From Chlorobiales bacterium Clorobi_01 (GTDB lineage: Bacteria; Bacteroidota; Chlorobiia; Chlorobiales; Chlorobiaceae): a DNA stretch of 64,000 bases. The stretch spans positions 1 through 64,000 of the forward strand of contig LUZT01000011.1 of NCBI GenBank assembly GCA_001602925.1, given 5' to 3'. Shown one piece after another: positions 21,543 to 30,892 of the stretch (within the stretch, counting starts at the first letter, position 1; every line of letters starts with the position of its first letter). Below the pieces are notes generated by a model. It was not told the origin of the DNA and made no database searches. It saw only the letters and a program-made list of their open reading frames with translations. The translations under genes were made by a program, and so were the position numbers.

Positions 21543-22628
21543 ATGAGTCACCAACATCCGGTTTACAGGCGAATCGTTGTCAAGGTCGGCACCAACGTCA
21601 TCACGGGGCGCAACGGCAAGCTCGATCCGGCGATTCTCGACAGCCTGACCTCGCAGATCGCCGCGCTCATGCAGGGCGGCGTCGAAGTCATTCTCGTCAC
21701 CTCCGGCGCGGTCGGCGCAGGGCGCGGCATCGTGTCGCTCAGCGGTAATCTGACGCCGGTCGAGACGCGCCAGGTGCTGGCCGCCACCGGGCAGATACGG
21801 CTCATCAACGCCTACAACGACCGTTTCGAAAAACACGGCATGACCGGTGCACAACTGCTCGTTACGAAGGGCGATTTCCGCGACCGCCAGCACTATCTCA
21901 ACATGCGCACCTGCTTCGAAGCGCTGCTTCAGCAGAAGATCGTGCCGATCGTCAACGAGAACGACGCCGTGGCGGTCACCGAGCTGATGTTCACCGACAA
22001 CGACGAACTCTCCGGTCTCATCGCATCGATGTTGCAGGTGGACGCGCACATCATTCTCTCGAACGTGGATGGCCTGTTCGATACACAGAGCGAAGGGAAC
22101 CCGGTGATCGAGGAGATCGATCCCGGCTCGAAGAACTTCAGCCAGTACATCCGCCCCGGAAAATCGGAGTTCGGGCGTGGCGGCATGCTCACCAAGTGCA
22201 ACATCGCGCACAAACTCTCGCGCCTCGGCATCACCGTGCACATCGCCAACGGCACCACTCCCGGCATTCTACAGACCATCGCGCACGGCGGAAAAACCGG
22301 CACGAAGTTTATCGCCCAGAAACCAAAGCAGAGCCGCAAGCGCTGGGTCGCGCTCAGTGAAGGGCTTGAGAAGGGAGCCGTCATCATCAATCAGGGCGCC
22401 ATCGACGCCCTCACCTCCGGCCAGAGAGCCACAAGTCTCCTGCCTGTCGGCATCACCGGCGTCGAAGGCTCGTTCCAGCGCGGCGACGTCATCCGCATCT
22501 GCTCGACAGATGGCAAGGTCATCGGTTACGGCATGGCCTCCTGCACCGCAGAAAAAGCCCGCTCAGCGATGGGCCAGAAAGGCCTCAAACCGGTCATCCA
22601 CTACGATCACCTGTATCTGGTGCCATAA
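21543..22628 (+). CDS. proB: Glutamate 5-kinase
   Basis: A 361-residue enzyme phosphorylating glutamate as the first step of proline synthesis. The amino-acid-kinase domain shows VVKVGTNVIT, VTSGAVGAGRG and FTDNDELSGLIA; a C-terminal PUA domain (about 275-361) follows. AAGGCGAAC precedes the ATG, eleven bases after the SMR gene. The partner proA lies about 19 kb away at 41886, so the two are not an operon. Confidence 0.97.
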   Translation: MSHQHPVYRRIVVKVGTNVITGRNGKLDPAILDSLTSQIAALMQGGVEVILVTSGAVGAGRGIVSLSGNLTPVETRQVLAATGQIRLINAYNDRFEKHGMTGAQLLVTKGDFRDRQHYLNMRTCFEALLQQKIVPIVNENDAVAVTELMFTDNDELSGLIASMLQVDAHIILSNVDGLFDTQSEGNPVIEEIDPGSKNFSQYIRPGKSEFGRGGMLTKCNIAHKLSRLGITVHIANGTTPGILQTIAHGGKTGTKFIAQKPKQSRKRWVALSEGLEKGAVIINQGAIDALTSGQRATSLLPVGITGVEGSFQRGDVIRICSTDGKVIGYGMASCTAEKARSAMGQKGLKPVIHYDHLYLVP

Positions 22629-22653
22629 CGCCCACTGTCTTTTCGCCAATCAT

Positions 22654-22719
22654 TCAGAAACTCGCCGGACGTGCAGCCGCGAAACGATCCAGCCAGCCTT
22701 GCAGGAAGTCGCGGTTGAC
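22654..22719 (-). pseudogene. 3'-end remnant of an NADPH-dependent FMN reductase gene
   Basis: On the minus strand, directly behind the phytase stop, the frame reads VNRDFLQGWLDRFAAARPASF and stops. The intact FMN reductase at 26982-27539 ends GSRDFLQGWMDRFAAWV and so on. The DNA also matches: 22679-22714 and 27016-27051 differ at only a few of 36 bases. No start or upstream part remains. Confidence 0.65.
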
Positions 22720-22725
22720 GTGGCA

Positions 22726-23793
22726 TTACTCCCCTTCATTTCTTTCTTCTCCAATCCGTTTCAGCACCTCCCCGAGCGAGTAGTACTGAAACGTCCGGTC
22801 GTCCGACATGGCGACAAGAACCCCTTCGGGGAACTCCGGCGTCCTGATCTCCTTGGAAAGGTCAATGCCGTCGGTTTCCGTGGCACGGTACGGCACCGAG
22901 GCGAGAAAGCGATAGCGGTTTTCGTCCGCTTTTGTCGATCCGTAAATCCTGAGCGCGCCGCCGCTCTGGTCGGAAACCAGCACCAGCGTGCTGCCATCGG
23001 AAGTGCGAGTCACAGCGATGCCCTCGCGGTCAGCGGCGAATCCGGACTGCCCGAACACGGCAAGCTCCTTGCCAGCATCGACAGCATCGGGATCCGCGGC
23101 GTATTTCCTGACGCCGAAGCGTTCGTCGGAGTAATAGACTGCATCGTTGCCGTCATCGACCGCGACCGCTTCGATCTCCTTCACGCCGCTCCATGCGCCG
23201 AACGCGCGAACCTTGGTCGCCGTGACCTTGCCCGCACCGTCATCGCGCAGCAGGTATTGCCAGAGGTAGCCTTGCTTCGGCCCCTCTTTCCGGCTGACGA
23301 TCAGGAAAACGTTGCCATCGCTCCGGCGGTAGAGCGCAATACCCATCGGTTGATCGAGCGCCTCGCCTTCAAACACCCTGATGCCTCCGTTGTCGATAGG
23401 CGCCATGTCCGGCAAACGGTAGATGCGCACCATGCTCCGCCCCCGCTCGGTGACGGCGGCGATATCGACCGGCCTGCCCTGCAACAGGAGGCCGTACTCC
23501 ACATCGACGTTGTTCGGACGGGCAAGCCCGTGAACGCACTTCCCTTCGATAATCCTGCCCGCAAGATCGAACACGTACAGAGCACCATCCTCGTATTTGT
23601 CAGTGCCGAGAACGAGGCTTTTGGAGGGGTCAGCGTGATTGACCCAGATGGCCGAATCATCCGAATCGTACTGCACTTTGCCGGTGACGGCAACTGGTTC
23701 GAGCGGCGTTTCGGCGGCAGCGGGCACCGCTGGCGCAAGCATGAAAAGGCAAAGCAGCGCCGGTAAAACGGACCGGACAATGGTCGTATTCAT
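22726..23793 (-). CDS. Beta-propeller phytase (3-phytase family)
   Basis: A secreted calcium-dependent phosphatase that releases phosphate from inositol hexakisphosphate. I start at ATG 23793 because a clear signal peptide follows (VLPALLCLFMLAPAVPAAAE). Phytase blade motifs are DSDDSAIWVN, LVLGTDKYEDGALYVFDL and ARPNNVDVEYG, with QGYLWQYLL and DREGIAV later. It lies behind a TonB-dependent receptor gene on the same strand, a pairing known for beta-propeller phytases of other Gram-negative bacteria. Preferred substrate is inferred. Confidence 0.9.
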   Translation of the reverse strand: MNTTIVRSVLPALLCLFMLAPAVPAAAETPLEPVAVTGKVQYDSDDSAIWVNHADPSKSLVLGTDKYEDGALYVFDLAGRIIEGKCVHGLARPNNVDVEYGLLLQGRPVDIAAVTERGRSMVRIYRLPDMAPIDNGGIRVFEGEALDQPMGIALYRRSDGNVFLIVSRKEGPKQGYLWQYLLRDDGAGKVTATKVRAFGAWSGVKEIEAVAVDDGNDAVYYSDERFGVRKYAADPDAVDAGKELAVFGQSGFAADREGIAVTRTSDGSTLVLVSDQSGGALRIYGSTKADENRYRFLASVPYRATETDGIDLSKEIRTPEFPEGVLVAMSDDRTFQYYSLGEVLKRIGEERNEGE

Positions 23794-23885
23794 GATCAGT
23801 GTGACTGGTTGCAAAAACTCATGATAACAAAACAGCCGAAACACCTCAGTGATGCTTCGGGTGTTGGACACAATGGCGCACCTGC

Positions 23886-26687
23886 TCAGAAGTCCATCTT
23901 CAAACCGAGCATGAAACGGCGGTCATACCACTCTTCCTGGGCGACGTATTTTTTTTCACCCTGATAGAAACGCATCGGCTGGTTGGTCAGGTTGCTGATC
24001 TCGAAAAACATCTGCGCCTGTTTGCTGAAGCGGTAGGTGCCGTTGAAGTCGAGCGTGAATGAGCTGTCGTAATAGCGGTCTTCCCATTCGTGCTCGCCGA
24101 TGGCCCCCTCTTCCGAATCGATGAAGTCACTATGGTAGTTGCCCGAAAGCCTCAGGCCGAGCGGCCCGGTTTCGTAGGAGACCGAAGCGTTGAAGGTGTG
24201 CTTCGGGCTTCCCGGCAGCGGCAGGCCATTGCCATCGCGACCATCGATGTTGAAGTGCTTGATTTTCGAGCCGGTGTAGGTGTAGTTCAGGTAAAGGCCA
24301 AGCCCTTTGAGGAACGGAAGCTGGAACTGCGCCGAGGCTTCCAGACCGTTGATCGTACCGTCGCCACCATTGATTGGCTGGTAAAGATCGTAACCCGTTA
24401 CCGGATCGGTCGATTTTTGGGTGACGATAAAATCTGAAATCGATTTATGGAAATAACCGACCGAGACCAGGCTGACCGAACCGAGGTACCGATCGATCAT
24501 GATATCGAAGTTCTTCGAGAGCGTCGCCTTGAGTTCGGGATTGCCGACATAAATCTCCTCGTCATCGACCAGAATCTGGCGATACGGAGCGAGATCGAAG
24601 TAGTTGGGCCGCGCCAGCGAATGGGTGTAGGCTAGCCTGACGTTGGTGACGCTGTCGAGCTTGTAGCGCAGACTGAGGTGCGGCAGCACGTTGGTGTAAT
24701 TTTCACGCGCGCCGTGCACCGGCGTCAGGGTATCGGCATCGTCGTCATAGACGAACGCATCGTACTGATTGCTCGTGTGTTCCATGCGCACGCCGCCAAT
24801 CAGACGAAGCTTGTCGGTTGCATCCCAGGTCATCATGCCGTAGGCCGCCTTAACATCCTCCTTCGCCGTGTAATTACCGGCCAGTTCAGCCAGGTCGGTC
24901 GCCTTGTCGAACAGTGTTGCATTGTTCAGATCGAGGTTGCCGAGAAACGCGGGATCGACATATGAACCGACAACATACTGATCGCCAGGGAGATAGTGTT
25001 TTTTTGACGGGCTGTACAGATTGTTATAAACCTCGTTCATGAATGCGTCTTCATCGACAGGCGAATATTCATAATACTCGTTATCACTCGACTTCTTCTT
25101 GTGCCTGAACTTGCCGCCAACCTTAAGCTTCAGCCTGTCCGCCAGGTCGTACTTGAAGTCGAGGCCGAAAGCCTTGTCGAGTTCTTCGGCGTATTGATTC
25201 TCTTCGGTCAACGACTTCAGTTTCCAGTCACCCGAAGGCGAGAGACCCGATGAAGCATCCATGATAACCAAGGGATTTTCCGGATCGGAAACATCGACCG
25301 TGAAAGGCTGCTTCTTCTCCCTGATGTCGATGTAGCGCTCGTTCGGCTTTTCTTGCGAAGCCTTCGAATACGCTGCCTGCCAGTCAACTTCGAGCTTGCC
25401 GAAATGGTGCTCGCCGCCGAGTGAGTACGACATCATTCGCTGCTCTTCGAGGCGGGCATCCTTGTCGGTACCGCCCTTGTTCTGCATCCGGATTTCGCCC
25501 TTGTCCAGATAGTTGTTGTCATCGTCAAGCAGGCTGGTGTAGGTCGTTCTGTAACGTTGCTCCCAGTCCTTGCGCCAGTTGGAAATACCGGAGAATTTCA
25601 GGGTGTGGTTTTCATTGAAACGGTAATCGAGCGTGGTCGAGAGGCTCTTACGCAAACGCTCGATGTCGTAGGTGCGAACCTGCTGTGAATCGAGATTTAT
25701 CTGGCCGGTCGTCTCGCTGCGCTTCCATTCGGCTTCGATATCGTCTGAACCGAAATGGTTGTCTTCATACGATCCGGCCACCACAACGCCGAGTTTGCCT
25801 CCCAGGAAGCGGTTACCGTACACGCCGGAGAACTTCGACTTTGGGCCGCCGGAACCTTCGATCAGGTTGGCGCCGCCGCCAGCCGTGATCGAGATGCGCC
25901 TCTCGCTTGGCGCCATCGTGATGAGGTTGACCGATCCGCCGATGGCGTCGGCATCCATGTCGGGAGTGAGGGTTTTGTTGACCTCGATGGTCTGAAGCAT
26001 ATCGGCGGGCACGAGATCGAGCTGCACGGTGCGGGTGTCAGCCTCTGCGGAAGGAATACGCTCGCCGTTTATCATGACCGAATTGAATCGCGGTTCCGTG
26101 CCGCGGATATGGATGAAACGCGCTTCGCCCTGATCGTTGAACACGCTGACGCCCGGAATTCTCTTGAGCGCGTCGCCGGCGTTGTCGTCAGGAAATTTGC
26201 CTATCTGGTCAGCGGCGATGACGTTGGTGATAGTGTCGCTTTTGATCTGCTGGTTAATCGCCTTGGCCTGCCCCTTGAGCTGTTCACCAACCACAACGAT
26301 CTCCTGACCGACAACGAGACCGGGAGTCAGCGAAATGTTCAGGATGGCGGGTTTCTGCCGGTTCATGGAGACCGGGTATTCCTCGCCGACATAACCGATA
26401 TAGGAAACGGAAATCACCACTGAATCCGAACCGATATTGTCGATTCTGTACCGTCCGGACTGATCGGTGACTGCGCCGAGCGGCGTGCCTTTGACCCTGA
26501 CGGCCACGCCAGGCAGAGGAAGCTTGTCGTTTTTATCGACAATCGTACCCACGATGCTTCTCGACGTTGAGGGTATCGATGTTTGCGTGGCCGAATCAGC
26601 AGCCGACGCGACAGATGGTTGCGCGGCCGTTGCCAGCAACAGCAACGAACCGGCGACAGCCGAAGAGTAAGGGCAGTAACGATTCAT
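23886..26687 (-). CDS. TonB-dependent outer-membrane receptor (TonB-Xanth-Caul type)
   Basis: A 933-residue protein with signal peptide (about 1-29), a carboxypeptidase-regulatory-like domain (about 43-120: GTIVDKNDKLPLPGVAV), a plug domain (about 150-260: IGKFPDDNAGDALKRIPGVSV, FIHIRGTEPRFNSVMING) and a 22-strand barrel ending in the aromatic GLKMDF. The plug wording matches the Xanthomonas/Caulobacter-type receptor family rather than siderophore receptors. With the phytase gene 92 bases downstream, it probably imports inositol phosphates or released products. No Fur box seen upstream. Confidence 0.93.
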   Translation of the reverse strand: MNRYCPYSSAVAGSLLLLATAAQPSVASAADSATQTSIPSTSRSIVGTIVDKNDKLPLPGVAVRVKGTPLGAVTDQSGRYRIDNIGSDSVVISVSYIGYVGEEYPVSMNRQKPAILNISLTPGLVVGQEIVVVGEQLKGQAKAINQQIKSDTITNVIAADQIGKFPDDNAGDALKRIPGVSVFNDQGEARFIHIRGTEPRFNSVMINGERIPSAEADTRTVQLDLVPADMLQTIEVNKTLTPDMDADAIGGSVNLITMAPSERRISITAGGGANLIEGSGGPKSKFSGVYGNRFLGGKLGVVVAGSYEDNHFGSDDIEAEWKRSETTGQINLDSQQVRTYDIERLRKSLSTTLDYRFNENHTLKFSGISNWRKDWEQRYRTTYTSLLDDDNNYLDKGEIRMQNKGGTDKDARLEEQRMMSYSLGGEHHFGKLEVDWQAAYSKASQEKPNERYIDIREKKQPFTVDVSDPENPLVIMDASSGLSPSGDWKLKSLTEENQYAEELDKAFGLDFKYDLADRLKLKVGGKFRHKKKSSDNEYYEYSPVDEDAFMNEVYNNLYSPSKKHYLPGDQYVVGSYVDPAFLGNLDLNNATLFDKATDLAELAGNYTAKEDVKAAYGMMTWDATDKLRLIGGVRMEHTSNQYDAFVYDDDADTLTPVHGARENYTNVLPHLSLRYKLDSVTNVRLAYTHSLARPNYFDLAPYRQILVDDEEIYVGNPELKATLSKNFDIMIDRYLGSVSLVSVGYFHKSISDFIVTQKSTDPVTGYDLYQPINGGDGTINGLEASAQFQLPFLKGLGLYLNYTYTGSKIKHFNIDGRDGNGLPLPGSPKHTFNASVSYETGPLGLRLSGNYHSDFIDSEEGAIGEHEWEDRYYDSSFTLDFNGTYRFSKQAQMFFEISNLTNQPMRFYQGEKKYVAQEEWYDRRFMLGLKMDF

Positions 26688-26981
26688 GGCGAAACGAGGT
26701 GTATGAATTGGAGGTGGTTACAGATTTTCCAGCTACGGAAATTACCTCCCTCATTGTGTCGCCATCATGACAGCCCGGAAACATCATTGTGAACAATCGC
26801 CGGGCAACCGCAAGAAAAACAGCATCTTACCGTCGTCCGACAGCCTGGCTGACTTGACAACAGCGGTTTGCGCCAATGGCAAACATACTGTTTTGATACG
26901 ATGCGGCCAGATCATCGGTACACGCCGGACTCTCCATGTTACAATGAATCCGTGATGCTTCAGATTACAATGCGTTGGCGG

Positions 26982-27539
26982 CTATCGCCGCCCACCATGC
27001 AGCCGCACCCACGCGGCGAAGCGATCCATCCAGCCTTGCAGGAAATCCCGGCTTCCAGGGCCAATTCCGCCGTCGGCGTCGAAGAGATCGTCGCGAAACT
27101 GGATGAAGGCTTCTGGCTGGGCCATTGTTGGAACGTCGAGCACGGCGAGGATGTTGCGCAGGTGCTGCTGGGCCATTGCTGTTCCGCAGGCGCCCGATGA
27201 AAGGCCGATAATGCCAGCCGGTTTGCCCTGCCAGGCGTTGTACCCGTAGGGACGGGATCCGACATCAATGGCATTCTTGAGCACGCCAGAAATCGAGCGG
27301 TTGTATTCGGGCGTGCAGAACATAATGCCGTCAGCCTCGGCTATCTCACGCCTCAACCGTTGCATCGATTCGGTCGGGTGCTCTTCGTCATCCTGATTGT
27401 ACAGCGGAAGATCATCGATGCGGAGGTGATGGAAAGCAAAGTCGGCAGGCGCGAGCCGGATGAGCGCGTCAGCAAGCCTGCGGTTCAGCGACTCGCGCCT
27501 GATGCTGCCAACAACCACAACGATACGATAGGTGTTCAT
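26982..27539 (-). CDS. NADPH-dependent FMN reductase family protein
   Basis: A 185-residue flavodoxin-fold reductase. MNTYRIVVVVGSIRRESLNRRL carries the phosphate-binding SxRxxSxNR loop (shown here in part), and FCTPEYNRSISGVLKNAIDV is the hallmark active-site loop. I start at 27539, where family homology begins, though the frame is open further up. Its 3' end is duplicated as a remnant at 22654-22719 beyond the receptor and phytase genes. Substrate (flavin, chromate or quinone) unknown. Confidence 0.92.
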   Translation of the reverse strand: MNTYRIVVVVGSIRRESLNRRLADALIRLAPADFAFHHLRIDDLPLYNQDDEEHPTESMQRLRREIAEADGIMFCTPEYNRSISGVLKNAIDVGSRPYGYNAWQGKPAGIIGLSSGACGTAMAQQHLRNILAVLDVPTMAQPEAFIQFRDDLFDADGGIGPGSRDFLQGWMDRFAAWVRLHGGRR

Positions 27540-27733
27540 AACGGGATGGATTAGAGTTCGTCTATACCATCTGCCCGAACATCCCGCCACCGCATTTGGT
27601 TTCCCGAATCCAGTCGCGCGCATACCGAAACGCCTCGACCATTTTGAAGCCACAGTGAGAATCGGTATTATGTTTTGACAATACTCAAGGAGTTCACCCG
27701 TTTTTGCCGACATCCATCGGGCAAAAAGGCAAG

Positions 27734-29299
27734 ATGAAAAAAGCGCTTCTCATCACCGGCCTCGTGGCCAGCCTGCTGGCTGTACTTGGTTTGTGGCTGC
27801 ACCGCAGCTATACGATCCTCAAAACGAAGCCTCCCGCCCCCCTGACCACCGACGTCAAACTCGAACAACCGTCATCGCTGTTCAACCTGCCCATCAGCAT
27901 CGAACATACGGTACTGGCGGACTATCTGAACGGCAAGATTCGCGGCAACTTCCTGAACGCCGACCTGTGGTTGCAGAAAAAGCACAAAGAGCGCGTCAGT
28001 CTCGCATTGACAAGAGAAGAAAACATCACCATCAGCTCGGACGGGCATAAGCTCTTCTGCACCTTTCCGGTCTCAGCAGAAGCACGGCTTACTGACAGCC
28101 GCTTCGGCAAGTTTCTCGCAAAACTGCTCGTCTGGCCGATCCATGCCAAAGCGGTCGTCACCTTCTCGACACCAATCGCGCTCGATCGCAACTGGCATCT
28201 CAAGACTCGTTTCAAAATCGTAAACATCCGGTGGAAAGAGGAGCCTGTGTTGAAAATAGGGCCGTTCCGGAAACACATCAGGGCTGACGTCGACACCCTG
28301 CTCAGTGACAACAAACGCGGCCTGACCGCCCTGCTCGACGCCGAAATCCACAAGGCGGCCAGCCTTTACCCCACCGTTAGCGATGTCTGGAAAGATTTGC
28401 AGAAACCCATCGTGCTCACCCGAAAGCCGGTTCCCGTCTGGCTGCGCTTCCACTGCAACGACATCACCGGCCATATTTCACTGAACAAAAGGGCCATCGT
28501 CTGCAACGCCCGGATCAGGACAGGGATGAGCATGCTGACCGACACGACCGCCATCAGCCCGCCGACGCCTTTGCCCCGGTTCCGGCAAACTCCCCGAGAC
28601 AGCATCTCGACCATCTCCGATGTCAACTTCTACGCCCTGGTGCCCTTCACCAGCATCAACAGACACCTCAATGATTTCTTCATGAACCGGAGCTTCAGCC
28701 GCTCGGGATACGACATCGTCGTACGCAGCGTCGAAGCATACGGCTCGTCAAGCGGGCTTTCGGTAGCCATCATGACAGACCTCGACCTGAAAGGCCATAT
28801 CGTCATGAGCGGTCGTCCGCGCTATGACATACCGACCCACACCATCAGCATCGACCATTTTGACTACTCCATCGATACTGGCAACCCGATCATCAGAACA
28901 AGAGAACTCATTCTGCACGATGCCATCCGGGACAGCATCACCACCCGGCTCGATGTGCAGATCGGCTCGTTGGTCGACCGGCTGCCGACAATCATCACCA
29001 GGGCCGTATCCAAAGCCAAAGCGGGCAGAACCATCGATCTGACCATCGACAGCCTCGCCATCCGCAAATGCGATATCCGCGTCGGAAGAAACAACATCTA
29101 TCTTCTGGTCAACGCCACCGCGAAAAATGCCCTGCGCATCAAGCGGATCAAATCCGGCAAGGTCATCAGAATCCGCAAACAAGCCGAAACAAAGGATCAA
29201 AACCCCACCAGTCAGCTCCCCCGGCCTCCGGACACAGACAACAAATCCCGATTGTCACCGGTCACGGCGCGCCCGTTGCAGCTCACCAATCACTTCTGA
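27734..29299 (+). CDS. DUF4403-like membrane-anchored lipid-binding-fold protein
   Basis: A 521-residue protein with one N-terminal membrane segment (MKKALLITGLVASLLAVLGLWL) after an AAAGGCAAG ribosome binding site. The rest is beta-rich with two similar halves (SLFNLPISIEHTVLADYLNG and VNFYALVPFTSINRHLNDFF), as in DUF4403 proteins predicted to have a tubular lipid-binding fold. The family assignment is from recollection and moderate. Divergent from the FMN reductase gene. Possible role in carrying lipids across the periplasm is only inference. Confidence 0.65.
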   Translation: MKKALLITGLVASLLAVLGLWLHRSYTILKTKPPAPLTTDVKLEQPSSLFNLPISIEHTVLADYLNGKIRGNFLNADLWLQKKHKERVSLALTREENITISSDGHKLFCTFPVSAEARLTDSRFGKFLAKLLVWPIHAKAVVTFSTPIALDRNWHLKTRFKIVNIRWKEEPVLKIGPFRKHIRADVDTLLSDNKRGLTALLDAEIHKAASLYPTVSDVWKDLQKPIVLTRKPVPVWLRFHCNDITGHISLNKRAIVCNARIRTGMSMLTDTTAISPPTPLPRFRQTPRDSISTISDVNFYALVPFTSINRHLNDFFMNRSFSRSGYDIVVRSVEAYGSSSGLSVAIMTDLDLKGHIVMSGRPRYDIPTHTISIDHFDYSIDTGNPIIRTRELILHDAIRDSITTRLDVQIGSLVDRLPTIITRAVSKAKAGRTIDLTIDSLAIRKCDIRVGRNNIYLLVNATAKNALRIKRIKSGKVIRIRKQAETKDQNPTSQLPRPPDTDNKSRLSPVTARPLQLTNHF

Positions 29300-29404
29300 A
29301 CCGCCGCGTCATACTTTCCATTGAAAAATTCCCGGAGAAAAGCTTTAACTTTTATTCTGAAAAGACCACAAAATTGTACCGGCACTATCAAGAGGTAACC
29401 ATTT

Positions 29405-30097
29405 ATGCTGGGAGATGTTCTGCTGATCAACGATCAGCACAAATCAGCGGCCAAAGCCATTTTTGACCGCATGCTTTACGACCTCACGCTGCTTGAGGAA
29501 CAAGGAAAAGGTGGCAAGTTCGTCGTAGCCATATCGGGTGAATCGGGAGCAGGAAAATCGGAAATATCCCACTCGCTCGCCCTCTTGCTCAAAGCTCAAA
29601 GCATCCGCGTCAAGATTCTGCATACCGACAACTACTACCGCGTCCATCCCCTCGACCGCCGGGAACACCGGATCAGCAACAATTATGAACTGGTCGGCGT
29701 GGATGAATATGACTGGGAGATGTTGCACCGCAACATCGATGACTTCCGCCAGAACCGGAAGGTTTCCGTGCCCTGCATCGACATCATCACGGACGAAGTC
29801 GATGAACTGGTCACCGATTTCAGCAAAATTCAGGTGCTCGTCATCGACGGCCTCTACGCCATCCGCACCGAGGGGGTTGACCTGCGGGTCTTCATCGACC
29901 TGACCTATCACGAAACCAAGCTCAGCCAGCTGCTCCGCTGCAAGGAACCGGCTGACGGCTATCGCTGGAGTGTGCTCGAACGGGAGCACCATCACGTCCG
30001 GTCGCTGATGCACCTGGCCGATCTGCATGTTGACCGGAACTATCAGGTGGTCGATCCCGCTTCAAGACAAGACATCCACGTCGAGCACTCGCCCTGA
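29405..30097 (+). CDS. Uridine kinase / phosphoribulokinase-like P-loop kinase
   Basis: A 230-residue protein with Walker A GESGAGKS at 45-52, a substrate-lid segment [10 protein letters not shown] and Walker B-like [19 protein letters not shown] precedes the ATG. The fold is that of uridine kinase and pantothenate kinase families. The N-terminal 38 residues are extra. Members of this form are often annotated uridine kinase, but the nucleoside specificity is not proven by sequence. Confidence 0.85.
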   Translation: MLGDVLLINDQHKSAAKAIFDRMLYDLTLLEEQGKGGKFVVAISGESGAGKSEISHSLALLLKAQSIRVKILHTDNYYRVHPLDRREHRISNNYELVGVDEYDWEMLHRNIDDFRQNRKVSVPCIDIITDEVDELVTDFSKIQVLVIDGLYAIRTEGVDLRVFIDLTYHETKLSQLLRCKEPADGYRWSVLEREHHHVRSLMHLADLHVDRNYQVVDPASRQDIHVEHSP

Positions 30098-30149
30098 AGC
30101 GACTCGCTCCGGCACATTCATTTGGCTGTAAATCAAGATTCCGAGCACC

Positions 30150-30716
30150 ATGAACGAAACCATTGCCACAATCCTCAAGCGCCGCAGCGTGCGGGCCTAC
30201 CGTCCCGATCCGGTCGAAAAGACCGATATCGACCTGATGCTCCGGGCCGCCCGTCACGCACCGAGCGCCATGAACCAGCAGCCGTGGCACTTCACGGTCA
30301 TCCGCAACCCCAAGCTACTCCGCAAGCTCGAAAAGCACTGCCTCAACGCGTTCCTCGAATCGACGAACGAGGCTCTGAGGGAGATCGCAAAACAGGAGGG
30401 GTTCAGCGTCTTCTACCACGCTCCGCTGATGGTCATCATCTCCGGCGATCCGGGCGCGCTTGCCGCGCAGTACGACTGCACGCTCGCGATGGAGAACATG
30501 ATGCTCGCCGCCACCTCGCTCGGCCTCGGCAGCTGCTGGGCAAATGCCATCATGATGTACCATGCCACCGAAAAAGGCAAGGCGAAGTTCAGGGAACTCG
30601 GCGTCACCTTCCCGGAAGGCTACCAGCCCTACGCCGCCGCAGCCTTTGGCTACCCGGCAACTCCCTGGCCCGACGCCCCGCCCAAAAAGCCGGATTGCGT
30701 CACCTTCATGGATTGA
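30150..30716 (+). CDS. Nitroreductase family protein
   Basis: A 188-residue FMN-dependent oxidoreductase. Typical start ATILKRRSVRAYRPDPVEK gives the RRSxRxY FMN-binding loop, followed by ARHAPSAMNQQPWHF. The loop GLGSCWANAI fits the second FMN contact. It stands alone, 52 bases after the uridine-kinase-like gene. It reduces nitro compounds or quinones; true substrate unknown. Confidence 0.93.
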   Translation: MNETIATILKRRSVRAYRPDPVEKTDIDLMLRAARHAPSAMNQQPWHFTVIRNPKLLRKLEKHCLNAFLESTNEALREIAKQEGFSVFYHAPLMVIISGDPGALAAQYDCTLAMENMMLAATSLGLGSCWANAIMMYHATEKGKAKFRELGVTFPEGYQPYAAAAFGYPATPWPDAPPKKPDCVTFMD

Positions 30717-30892
30717 GCAGCGAAAACGCTTTACACCATATGAGAGGCTGTCTCAGCAGCATAACTGAAGCAGCCTCCCAACTCCACCCGAAATGCACCC
30801 CTGTTATCTTTTTATTGAGCAGAAGAATCTCTAACTTTTTGGTGTATTACCGATTTTCTGATTCTCTCTATAAACCCCTAACAGGAGAAAAG

